Assembly (NCBI GenBank): GCA_023127905.1
Contig: JAGMEZ010000478.1
Coordinates: 1 to 9,825, forward strand
Length of the DNA stretch: 9,825 nt
Reading direction: 5' to 3'
Source: Caldifarciminota bacterium
Lineage (GTDB): Bacteria; Hydrothermota; E44-bin80
A model generated the notes under the pieces. It was not told the DNA's origin, did not search any database, and saw only the letters and a list, made by a program, of their open reading frames with translations. The position numbers and the translations under genes are program-made. Within the stretch, counting starts at the first letter, position 1; every line of letters starts with the position of its first letter. This document shows, one piece after another, positions 1 to 5,325 of the stretch.

Positions 1-827
1 ATTGAAGCAACTCTTATATCTATTGGCTTCCCTCTTATCCTGACTTTTATCCTCCCATCCTGTGGTAATCGTTTTTCTGCAATTTTCATTTTTGCCATAA
101 TCTTTAATCTAGAAACAATCGCTTTATGCATTTTTTTGGGGGGTTTCATAGCTTCTCGTAAAATTCCATCGATCCTGAAACGAACACGAAGTTCTTTATC
201 GTAAGGCTCAATATGAATATCACTTGCACCTGTTTCAACACCCTTTGTTATTACAGAATTGACTAATTTCACAATTGGACCAGAATCTACTTGCGCGGCA
301 AGATCACTCGACTCCTCCTCTTCACCTTCTTTTTCCTCAACACCAACTACTTCGACTTCTTCATCTTCATATCCTTCAATTTCCTTTTCTACCTTCTGCA
401 AAAGATCTTGCCCTTCATAGTACTTCTCCAGTGTATTTCTTATCGACAATTCACTTGCAATCACAGGTTGTATCTCAAATCCTGTACTGAATTTTATATC
501 TTCTAATGCAAAAATATCATCCGGGTTAACCATTGCCACCGTAAGTATTTTACCTATCCGTGAAAGTGGGATAAGTTCATATTTTGTGGCAATATTTGAG
601 GGGATTAGTTGTAAGACCTCAGGATCAATTTCAACTGTATTCAAATCAACTCCAGGTACGTTATGTTGTTTTGAAAGAGTTGATATCAATTGTTTCTCGG
701 AAATATAACCAAGTTTCACAAGGTTAGAACCAAGACGTCCACCATTTGTTTCCTGTTCTTCCAATGCCTTTTCAAGTTGCTCCTCAGTAATTAAATTTTC
801 TTTTATTAAAAGCGATCCTAATCTCAT
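1..827 (-). CDS. pilB: Type IV pilus assembly / type II secretion ATPase PilB (GspE family), N-terminal part, cut by window edge
   Basis: PilB/GspE hexameric ATPases power pilus extension or pseudopilus assembly from the cytoplasmic face of the inner membrane. My translation from ATG 827 gives 275 residues with no stop before the left edge; the full protein is usually about 560 residues. Residues 2-54 form an MshEN-type (T2SSE_N) domain with two RLG motifs: R2-L3-G4 to Q25, and R31-L32-G33 to Q54. Residues 61-140 resemble the rest of the N-terminal domain. A very acidic linker (about 147-175) follows, and then the start of the ATPase (PIVKLVNSVI at 184-193, DIHIEP at 203-208, RFRIDG at 216-221, LPQDGRI at 254-260). 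Walker A, Walker B and the tetracysteine zinc site would lie beyond the edge. A strong promoter sits just upstream, so the gene is probably transcribed separately from gmhB. Family is certain; pilB versus gspE cannot be fully settled from this fragment. Confidence 0.9.
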   Translation of the reverse strand, partial: MRLGSLLIKENLITEEQLEKALEEQETNGGRLGSNLVKLGYISEKQLISTLSKQHNVPGVDLNTVEIDPEVLQLIPSNIATKYELIPLSRIGKILTVAMVNPDDIFALEDIKFSTGFEIQPVIASELSIRNTLEKYYEGQDLLQKVEKEIEGYEDEEVEVVGVEEKEGEEEESSDLAAQVDSGPIVKLVNSVITKGVETGASDIHIEPYDKELRVRFRIDGILREAMKPPKKMHKAIVSRLKIMAKMKIAEKRLPQDGRIKVRIRGKPIDIRVAS

Positions 828-847
828 TTTCTCTATGACCTCAATAA

Positions 848-876
848 AATATAGCAAAATGAACAGCAAATGTCAA
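848..876 (-). promoter_or_regulatory. Sigma-70 type promoter for pilB
   Basis: On the minus strand TTGACA (876-871) is followed by exactly 17 bases and TATATT (853-848). The -35 box is consensus and the -10 box differs from consensus at one position. It lies in the 64-base gap after gmhB. The -10 box ends 20 bases before the pilB ATG, so the expected transcript starts about 13 bases before the gene. A GAGG at 842-839 falls near the predicted start site and may be only partly in the mRNA. Confidence 0.75.
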
Positions 877-891
877 GGCTTTTTTGATTTA

Positions 892-1431
892 TCATCCTTC
901 CTCTTCTTTCCTTATCCAGAAAGCAGCATCAAGCAAATTCTTTGCGATATAATCAGGTTTGACATTTTCTTTAGTTACTCTACCGTATCCTGTCAGAACA
1001 AGGATAGTTCTTAAACCCTTCTTTTTCCCCATTTCAATATCTTCTTTTTTGTCCCCTATACAATATGAACCTCTAATCTTTAATTTCAGTTCTCTCTCTG
1101 CTTTCTCTATGAGCCCAGTCTGAGGTTTTCTTGTCGTAGATCGCTCTTCTGGAAGATCCGGTGAGAAATAAATTCCATTAATTGTAATATCTTCCTTAAT
1201 GAGCAGTTCCTTTACTGTTTTATGTACCTTCTTAAGCTCTTCTTTCGTGATAATTCCCCTTTTTATACCAGACTGATTCGTAATAATTACAAGTTTAAAC
1301 CGCATTTCTCTCAATAACCGCAATCCCTCTACAACTCCATCAATCAACTCAACCTCAGAAAAATCCTTCAAATAGTTTTTCTCTTTAATTATGGTTCCGT
1401 CCCTATCAAGAAATATTGCTCTCTGATTCAA
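892..1431 (-). CDS. gmhB: HAD-IIIA phosphatase, D-glycero-D-manno-heptose 1,7-bisphosphate phosphatase-like (GmhB)
   Basis: This 179-residue cytoplasmic HAD phosphatase most likely removes the C7 phosphate from heptose 1,7-bisphosphate in the ADP-heptose pathway. HAD motifs are complete: DRDGT at 9-13 (nucleophile D9, acid/base D11), TNQSG at 51-55, RKP at 101-103 and GDKKED at 126-131. Length fits GmhB (about 180-190). The start is TTG at 1431: no ATG precedes motif I, a good GAGGAA lies 5 bases upstream, and the start overlaps the waaF stop as TTGA, implying translational coupling. The odd feature is the loop before RKP (about 88-100), which contains no cysteine; zinc-binding GmhB enzymes such as that of E. 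coli hold a Cys/His zinc cluster there. The related HisB N-terminal phosphatase is an alternative fold match, but the GT9 neighbours favour heptose metabolism. Confidence 0.85.
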   Translation of the reverse strand: MNQRAIFLDRDGTIIKEKNYLKDFSEVELIDGVVEGLRLLREMRFKLVIITNQSGIKRGIITKEELKKVHKTVKELLIKEDITINGIYFSPDLPEERSTTRKPQTGLIEKAERELKLKIRGSYCIGDKKEDIEMGKKKGLRTILVLTGYGRVTKENVKPDYIAKNLLDAAFWIRKEEEG

Positions 1432-2411
1432 AGTAGTTCCTCTACCTTCTCTGCCACTTCTTCAACCGTAATATTACTTAAGCATTTATATGTTCCTAGA
1501 GGACATTTTCTCTTAAAACAGGGTGAACATGATATGTTCTTATAAATTACCCTGCTGTTTGGATTTAACGGACCTGTCCAGACGGGCGAGGAAGAACCAA
1601 AAATTGCAATCTGCGAAACACCAAGTGCAGCAGCAACATGCATTCCGCCTGTATCAGGAGAAATAAAAAGCCTGCAATTTGAAATAGCAAGAATTGACTC
1701 TCTGAGCGATAATTCACCTGTAAGGATCATAGGTTTTTCAGTTACCATTTTTATAATATTTTTAACAAGGTGAACACCTTTCTTTGACCCAAGTAGAACT
1801 ACCGGTATTTTTTTCTCTCGTATTATATAATCAATCAGTTTTGCATACTTTTCTAATTTCCATATCTTTGCTTCACCATAAGCACTTCCAGGATCAACTA
1901 TCACGGGTTTTATACCAAATGGAATACCACACTTAGCGAATATATTCTTACTCTTTTCATCTTTCGATAAAAAGATTTCTGGTTTAAAATTATTCGTTCT
2001 ACTTTTAAAAACTATAGTTCGCACGATTCTTTTGTAATTTTCAAGAAGGTGTTCCTTTCTTAACGGAGGTAACTTAATATCATCTGTAAGAAGGAATCTC
2101 CTTAATTCACTTCTATACCCAAACCTCCTCTTGACACCACTTAAAGCAAAAAGAAGGGCTGATGAAAATGAATTTGGAAGTATTATTCCTATATCTCCTT
2201 TTATATTTTTAATTCCTTCCCTGAAGCCCTTAAAAATAATTACTTCATCAATGAAAGGATTATTCTCGAAAATTGGAGAGACATATCCTTTTGCTACAAT
2301 AATAATTATTTCATTTTGAAAGTAGTTTCTTAAAGGCTTAAGAATCGCTGTTGAGACAACAGCATCACCTACCCAATTTGGCGACCTTATAATTATTATT
2401 CGTTTTCTCAT
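1428..2411 (-). CDS. waaF: ADP-heptose:LPS heptosyltransferase II-like, GT9 family (WaaF/RfaF)
   Basis: WaaF transfers the second heptose from ADP-heptose onto the LPS inner core at the cytoplasmic face of the inner membrane. The 327-residue protein has the WaaF-type start RSPNWVGDAVVS (9-20, likely catalytic base D16), LPNSF with a following SALL stretch (78-87), an acceptor-side GYRSELR (98-104), PGSAYGEAKIW (174-184) and the ADP-heptose-binding SPDTGGMHVA (251-260) followed by FGSSSPVWTGP. The C-terminus has four cysteines (C295, C298, C303, C310) in the CSPC..CPLG..KC pattern common in the family. Length is slightly below the usual 340-350 but both Rossmann domains are present. It starts 36 bases after the preceding GT9 gene and overlaps gmhB by 4 bases. 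The upstream region is an unusual GGA-rich heptamer repeat, with no single well-placed Shine-Dalgarno sequence. Acceptor specificity is inferred from family resemblance. Confidence 0.88.
   Translation of the reverse strand: MRKRIIIIRSPNWVGDAVVSTAILKPLRNYFQNEIIIIVAKGYVSPIFENNPFIDEVIIFKGFREGIKNIKGDIGIILPNSFSSALLFALSGVKRRFGYRSELRRFLLTDDIKLPPLRKEHLLENYKRIVRTIVFKSRTNNFKPEIFLSKDEKSKNIFAKCGIPFGIKPVIVDPGSAYGEAKIWKLEKYAKLIDYIIREKKIPVVLLGSKKGVHLVKNIIKMVTEKPMILTGELSLRESILAISNCRLFISPDTGGMHVAAALGVSQIAIFGSSSPVWTGPLNPNSRVIYKNISCSPCFKRKCPLGTYKCLSNITVEEVAEKVEELL
1437..1442 (-). promoter_or_regulatory. Ribosome binding site deciding the gmhB TTG start
   Basis: GAGGAA on the minus strand (1442-1437) lies 5 bases before the TTG at 1431-1429, inside the last codons of waaF. 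It supports the TTG initiation codon and coupled translation of waaF and gmhB. Confidence 0.7.
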
Positions 2412-2425
2412 ATTATTTAAATTCC

Positions 2426-2467
2426 CTTATCCTTTTTCCTTTTTCCTTTATCCTTTTTCCTTTATCT
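2426..2467 (-). repeat. Six-unit heptamer tandem repeat (plus-strand unit TTTWTCC) across the GT9 stop codon and the waaF leader
   Basis: Six consecutive 7-base units occur on the plus strand: CTTATCC, TTTTTCC, TTTTTCC, TTTATCC, TTTTTCC, TTTATCT. In the mRNA sense they read GGAWAAA and so present repeated GGA Shine-Dalgarno-like cores. The array starts inside the last codons of the upstream GT9 gene (stop at 2450-2448) and ends 14 bases before the waaF ATG. Seven is not a multiple of three, so a gain or loss of units inside the coding part would change the C-terminal tail of the upstream protein. Any unit change would alter the distance between the two genes. Confidence 0.8.
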
Positions 2468-3479
2468 TTGTCTTCTCATTGGCAAGCAATCTCTCTATCT
2501 CCTTTCTAACCTCTTCTATCTCAATAAGTTTCATGCAGTTATGGTGTCTTAGAGGACAGACATCATTTCCATGTAAACTACAAGGACGACAGGAAAGCGA
2601 TTTTGAGATAACAACGCTCTTTTCATCATACGGTGCAAATCCAAACTCTGGAACAGTTGGACCAAAAATTGATACAACCGGTGTTCCCACTGAAACAGCA
2701 ATATGCATTGGCCCTGAATCTGTTGTAAACAACACATTACAATTATTAATAAAAAGTGCAAGTTCCCTCAAGTTTGTTTTTCCGGAAAGGTCGAGATATT
2801 GATTTTGCAAACCTTCCTTTACCTTTTTCACGAGTGGAATCTCTTCCTTGTTTCCGAAAAAAATAATAAAAACATCATTCTTATCGACCAATTCAGCTGC
2901 GAGACTTTTCAATTTCTCTAATTTCCATATCTTTGTTCGTTTTGATGCACCTGGTACAAAACCAACCACTTTTTTCTTCCCTTTCTTCTTACTTAGTATA
3001 TTACTTATCTTATCTATTTCTTCCTCTTTTAGGTAAATATTAGGCTTGAATTCGTTTCTATCCATTCCATTAAGGGTTGCAAGGTATCTCTTCACTACAT
3101 GGGGTATTTCTCTCTTTTTCTGGGAACTGATAATTTTCCGTCTCTGGAGTGAAAACTTATTAACCCGCTTTCTCTTTATTGCTCTCCCAAAGTAAAGAAA
3201 AATAAGAGATCGAGGAATACTATGACAGTCTATTATAATATCATAGTGTTCTTTTCTCATTCTTTTTAGGGATTTTATTAAATACACTAAATTTTCACCA
3301 GACACATCATAAGAAATTATTCTATCAACATTAGGATCTGTTTTGAAAAGGCATTCAAACTTATTATCTGTAAGAAACGTGATTTCAGATATTGGGTAAC
3401 GGTTTTTTATTTTTTGAAAAAGCGGTGAAACAAGGACTACATCACCAAGTGAACTAAACCTGATTACGAGTATCTTCAT
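2448..3479 (-). CDS. GT9 family glycosyltransferase, heptosyltransferase-like (first gene of LPS core cluster)
   Basis: This 343-residue GT-B glycosyltransferase most likely transfers ADP-heptose to lipid A-Kdo or the LPS core at the inner membrane. The N-terminal RFSSLGDVVLVSPL (7-20) carries the family D13. PGASKRTKIWKLEKL (176-190) is the phosphate-binding/hinge region, TTDSGPMHIA (252-261) the nucleotide-sugar site, and FGPTVPEFGFAPY (272-284) the family C-terminal loop. Four cysteines follow (C297, C300, C308, C315). The tail NEKTKIKEKG is partly encoded by the heptamer repeat. It heads a cluster with waaF and gmhB, so heptosyltransferase I (WaaC-like) is a reasonable role, but GT9 members are hard to assign to a step and I leave the symbol blank. 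The ATG at 3479 has no Shine-Dalgarno sequence (the preceding bases read CTTTCCCT), yet it gives the canonical family N-terminus, MKILVIR. Confidence 0.88.
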   Translation of the reverse strand: MKILVIRFSSLGDVVLVSPLFQKIKNRYPISEITFLTDNKFECLFKTDPNVDRIISYDVSGENLVYLIKSLKRMRKEHYDIIIDCHSIPRSLIFLYFGRAIKRKRVNKFSLQRRKIISSQKKREIPHVVKRYLATLNGMDRNEFKPNIYLKEEEIDKISNILSKKKGKKKVVGFVPGASKRTKIWKLEKLKSLAAELVDKNDVFIIFFGNKEEIPLVKKVKEGLQNQYLDLSGKTNLRELALFINNCNVLFTTDSGPMHIAVSVGTPVVSIFGPTVPEFGFAPYDEKSVVISKSLSCRPCSLHGNDVCPLRHHNCMKLIEIEEVRKEIERLLANEKTKIKEKG

Positions 3480-3487
3480 AGGGAAAG

Positions 3488-3514
3488 TCTATATTATTTC
3501 TACACTGAAATCAA
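3488..3514 (-). promoter_or_regulatory. Possible promoter giving a leaderless transcript of the GT9 gene
   Basis: On the minus strand TTGATT (3514-3509) is followed by 15 bases and TATAGA (3493-3488). The -10 box ends 8 bases before the ATG at 3479, so a start site about 7 bases downstream would fall at or next to the start codon. The same spacing and a shared TTTCCTTGA context occur before the gene starting at 4811. A 15-base spacer is shorter than ideal, so this stays tentative. Confidence 0.35.
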
Positions 3515-3584
3515 GGAAAAAATCAACCGCATAAGCTACGGAGAAAGAAGCAAATCGCTTACAAATCCTACAGAGTTTTCGAAA

Positions 3585-3632
3585 AGGGACAGGTCCCTAT
3601 GGATATGTATTATTCCAGGGGGATCTGTCCCT
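3585..3632 (-). repeat. Inverted repeat with GGGACAG arms, possible terminator after the M23 gene
   Basis: AGGGACAGGTCCCT (3585-3598) and AGGGGGATCTGTCCCT (3617-3632) form arms that pair over 12 bases with one mismatch (GGGACAGRTCCC against its complement), with a loop of about 22 bases. The left arm is itself a short palindrome (GGGAC-AG-GTCCC). On the minus strand the stem is followed by TTTT (3585-3582), so it could end transcription from 4811 leftward, although the loop is long. GGGACAG-type inverted repeats are also known as dispersed genomic repeats in many bacteria, some linked to REP-associated transposases; no transposase gene is present here. Confidence 0.5.
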
Positions 3633-3642
3633 CCTCAACAAT

Positions 3643-3660
3643 AATCTGTGTAATCTCTGT
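3643..3660. repeat. Short direct repeat AATCTGTGT / AATCTCTGT
   Basis: Two adjacent 9-base units differ at one position (3643-3651 and 3652-3660). They sit beside the GGGACAG inverted repeat in the 194-base gap between the GT9 gene and the M23 gene. Together with that repeat they account for most of the structure visible in this gap. Function unknown. Confidence 0.5.
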
Positions 3661-3673
3661 TTAATTCATGTTC

Positions 3674-4369
3674 TTATTTATTAAATATTTCTTCCAAGAG
3701 CTTGAGATTTTCATCAGTGGATTTTCCCTTCCCAAGAAAATCTTCGCCAATCCTAATCTCAAAATGGAGATGTGGTGTCTTTGATTTTGTTCCGGAACCA
3801 CCCACGAACCCAATAATTTCTCCCTTTTTTACCTCTCCTTTTAGTCCAGGGTTAATTTTGCTTAAATGACAGTATCGTGTTACAATGCCGTTTCGATGAT
3901 CTATCCATACCTGCATGCCCCTGAGAATATCAAGTGTTGAATCCGGAGTATATCCACAATTATATGCTTCTGCAAGCAGCTCATCCCTTTTCTCTATGGA
4001 AATTTCAACATATTGTTTATCTACCCGAATCACCTTCCCGTCGGCAATTGATAGAACAGGGGTACCTTCTTCAATCTTCACACCACAGAAACCATCATAA
4101 AAGTCAATACCTTCGTGAAAACCATTTCTGTACTTTCTCGGTGCATTTGGAAGTTGACCATGAAACCTTGTATCTCTATTAGCAACCTTCACCAGTTCTT
4201 CTATGGATTCTTTTAATATTTCTATTCTCTCTTCATATGATAGTTCCTCTTTTCCAACCTTATTTTTACCGACCTTCATCTCTGTATCCTCTTCACTTAC
4301 ATTTCCTCTTACGCAGTTCTGGCATAAATTAATTATGAAAAAAAGAAGTAGCCATCTTGTAATCTTCAT
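3674..4369 (-). CDS. M23 family (LytM/peptidoglycan endopeptidase) metallopeptidase, exported
   Basis: M23 peptidases cut peptidoglycan cross-bridges or act as periplasmic activators of cell-wall hydrolases. Of 231 residues, 1-15 form a basic-hydrophobic signal sequence (MKITRW then a run of L/I/F). Cysteines at 16 and 19 could be lipidated, but neither is in a good lipobox. Residues 25-65 are charged and helical. The catalytic domain has zinc ligands H85 and D89 (FHEGIDF), catalytic H168 (RYCHLS), and H200/H202 (PHLHFEI). About 25 residues (roughly 122-150, charged, ending LDILRGMQ) are inserted between the first strand pair and VWIDHRNGIVTRY, where short M23 domains have a tight turn. The ATG follows the preceding gene's stop by 4 bases and lacks a Shine-Dalgarno sequence, so translation may be coupled; the signal sequence supports this start. 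Substrate and partner are not identifiable. Confidence 0.88.
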   Translation of the reverse strand: MKITRWLLLFFIINLCQNCVRGNVSEEDTEMKVGKNKVGKEELSYEERIEILKESIEELVKVANRDTRFHGQLPNAPRKYRNGFHEGIDFYDGFCGVKIEEGTPVLSIADGKVIRVDKQYVEISIEKRDELLAEAYNCGYTPDSTLDILRGMQVWIDHRNGIVTRYCHLSKINPGLKGEVKKGEIIGFVGGSGTKSKTPHLHFEIRIGEDFLGKGKSTDENLKLLEEIFNK

Positions 4370-4373
4370 CTTA

Positions 4374-4811
4374 TTAATTAAAATTTTTGTTTTTGTTAAA
4401 TAATTCTCTTGTAATATTCTTTACACATTTCTCAATAGGATCGAATCGTTCAACACTAATTGGTAACAATTCATACAGTAAAATGTTATCCTTCTCTTTT
4501 ATTATAAGATAGTCACTAAGCTTGTAACCTGAGTTATCGATTATTCTGTTTTTTACTGACTCTTCATATATCCTGAATGCATCGCCAGAAAAACACACAT
4601 ATGCGAGACTTTCGCTCTCTATATGTGGAACAACAAGTTCTATACAAGGATTTAAAGCAATCTCTTTTGCTTTTCTCGAACCATCCTTTGTAGAAAAATA
4701 TATCTTTCCTGAAAAAATAATGCATATCAACGGTCTTAAATGTGGTCTACTATCCTCATCTACTGTGGAAAGAAAACAAAGATATTTTCCATCTTTTAAT
4801 AATTCATCCAT
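4374..4811 (-). CDS. Pyridoxamine 5'-phosphate oxidase-like FMN-binding split-barrel protein
   Basis: This 145-residue protein resembles the small PNPOx-like flavin-binding split-barrel family, whose members bind FMN or F420 and act as reductases or stress proteins. The N-terminal pattern GKYLCFLSTVDEDSRPHLRPL (8-28) is the typical first strand pair, followed by KIYFSTKDGSRKAKEI (36-51), where T41 and K48 would contact flavin phosphate in the family, and VCFSGDAFRI (72-81). It is too short and divergent to be a true PdxH. The C-terminus ends ELFNKNKNFN and is followed after 4 bases by the M23 gene, suggesting a two-gene transcript without an obvious functional link. It is the first gene of the minus block and diverges from ptsH. 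The ATG lacks a clear Shine-Dalgarno sequence (preceding bases AGAAAGAA). Exact function unknown. Confidence 0.75.
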   Translation of the reverse strand: MDELLKDGKYLCFLSTVDEDSRPHLRPLICIIFSGKIYFSTKDGSRKAKEIALNPCIELVVPHIESESLAYVCFSGDAFRIYEESVKNRIIDNSGYKLSDYLIIKEKDNILLYELLPISVERFDPIEKCVKNITRELFNKNKNFN

Positions 4812-4819
4812 TTCTTTCT

Positions 4820-4846
4820 CTTATACTATACAATCTACTAAGTCAA
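4820..4846 (-). promoter_or_regulatory. Possible promoter giving a leaderless transcript of the PNPOx-like gene
   Basis: On the minus strand TTGACT (4846-4841), 15 bases, TATAAG (4825-4820). The -10 box ends 8 bases before the ATG at 4811, the same geometry as the candidate promoter at 3488-3514. Both share TTTCCTTGA around the -35 box. An expected start site lies at or within a base or two of the ATG. Confidence 0.45.
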
Positions 4847-4905
4847 GGAAATTTTTAACCAAAAGGGGGAGTTCTATTACACAAATAATTTTATCCTCAT
4901 TTTTG

Positions 4906-4934
4906 TTGACAAAGTTATCATTTTCTTGTATATT
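4906..4934 (+). promoter_or_regulatory. Sigma-70 type promoter for the ptsH-ptsI operon
   Basis: TTGACA (4906-4911), a 17-base spacer and TATATT (4929-4934) make a near-consensus promoter pointing at ptsH. The boxes and spacing are identical to those of the pilB promoter. Transcription would start near 4941, giving a leader of about 115 bases before the ptsH ATG. Confidence 0.8.
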
Positions 4935-4943
4935 ATAAAACTG

Positions 4944-5012
4944 TTCGATGAGCCGTATTCTATTGATAGTGTATAAACTACAATAAAAATTTGTATTTCG
5001 GATCATCATGAA
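4944..5012 (+). promoter_or_regulatory. Foldable 5' leader upstream of ptsH
   Basis: GATGAGCCG (4947-4955) can pair with CGGATCATC (4999-5007), 8 of 9 positions with one G/A mismatch. The stem may extend by TTC (4944-4946) with GAA (5010-5012) across a 2-base bulge. Enclosed in it is a second dyad, TTG-A-TAGT (4963-4970) with ACTA-CAA (4977-4983), 7 pairs with a bulged A and a 6-base loop. The inner dyad would also be a near-palindrome in DNA (TAGTGTATAAACTA), so an operator is an alternative reading. It matches no riboswitch class I recognise. Confidence 0.35.
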
Positions 5013-5040
5013 CATTTTTATGAAAATAAAACAACTATAA
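5008..5040 (+). other. Possible 10-codon leader ORF upstream of ptsH
   Basis: ATG at 5008 opens MNIFMKIKQL and stops at TAA 5038-5040, 15 bases before the ptsH ATG. GGAT (5000-5003) is a weak ribosome-binding candidate and lies in the 3' arm of the leader stem. Such a short ORF in AT-rich DNA can easily arise by chance; I have no proof it is translated. Confidence 0.15.
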
Positions 5041-5055
5041 TTCCTTCTTCTGGCA

Positions 5056-5325
5056 ATGAAAAAGAATGTCGTAACAATTGTAAATAAACTCGGTTTACAC
5101 GCACGTCCTGCTTCGCTATTTGTAAAGACTGCAGGAAAGTTTGAGAGTGATATTAAAATAGAAAAGGATGGTATCGAGGTAAACGGGAAGAGTATTATGG
5201 GCGTCATGATGCTCGCAGCTGAGAAAGGAAGTCAAATTACAATAATTGCAGATGGAGTCGATGAAAAAGAGGCAATTGATTCACTCGTGACACTCATTGT
5301 GGAGAAGAAATTTGATGAGGAATGA
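5056..5325 (+). CDS. ptsH: Phosphocarrier protein HPr
   Basis: HPr accepts phosphate from enzyme I and passes it to sugar-specific EII components or regulatory targets in the cytoplasm. The 89-residue protein has the normal length. LGLHARPAS (12-20) contains the phosphorylated H15 in the canonical position, and NGKSIMGVMML (43-53) contains S46, the residue modified by HPr kinase/phosphorylase in organisms that have that enzyme. The start at ATG 5056 gives canonical family numbering, although the upstream bases (TTCTTCTGGCA) contain no Shine-Dalgarno sequence. It overlaps ptsI by 11 bases. Expression is likely driven by the promoter at 4906-4934 through a structured leader. The conserved S46 suggests a regulatory role, but no hprK gene is in the window. 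Confidence 0.97.
   Translation: MKKNVVTIVNKLGLHARPASLFVKTAGKFESDIKIEKDGIEVNGKSIMGVMMLAAEKGSQITIIADGVDEKEAIDSLVTLIVEKKFDEE

Noticed and set aside
275..506. Two overlapping 71-residue plus-strand ORFs
   Set aside because: They lie antisense to the pilB coding region, show no recognisable domain and are rich in Leu/Phe/Ser, as expected from the complement of an acidic coding stretch.
2479..2802. 107-residue plus-strand ORF inside the GT9 gene
   Set aside because: Fully antisense to a well-supported glycosyltransferase with conserved motifs; no domain or ribosome binding site of its own.
4821..5207. 128-residue minus-strand ORF overlapping ptsH and the intergenic region
   Set aside because: It overlaps the H15/S46-encoding part of ptsH on the other strand and covers the ptsH promoter; composition is low-complexity hydrophobic and no family is recognisable.
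5297..5314. TTG at 5297 as ptsI start
   Set aside because: It would remove the GGAG ribosome binding site and add residues (MWRRNL) not seen in enzyme I N-termini; ATG 5315 fits better.
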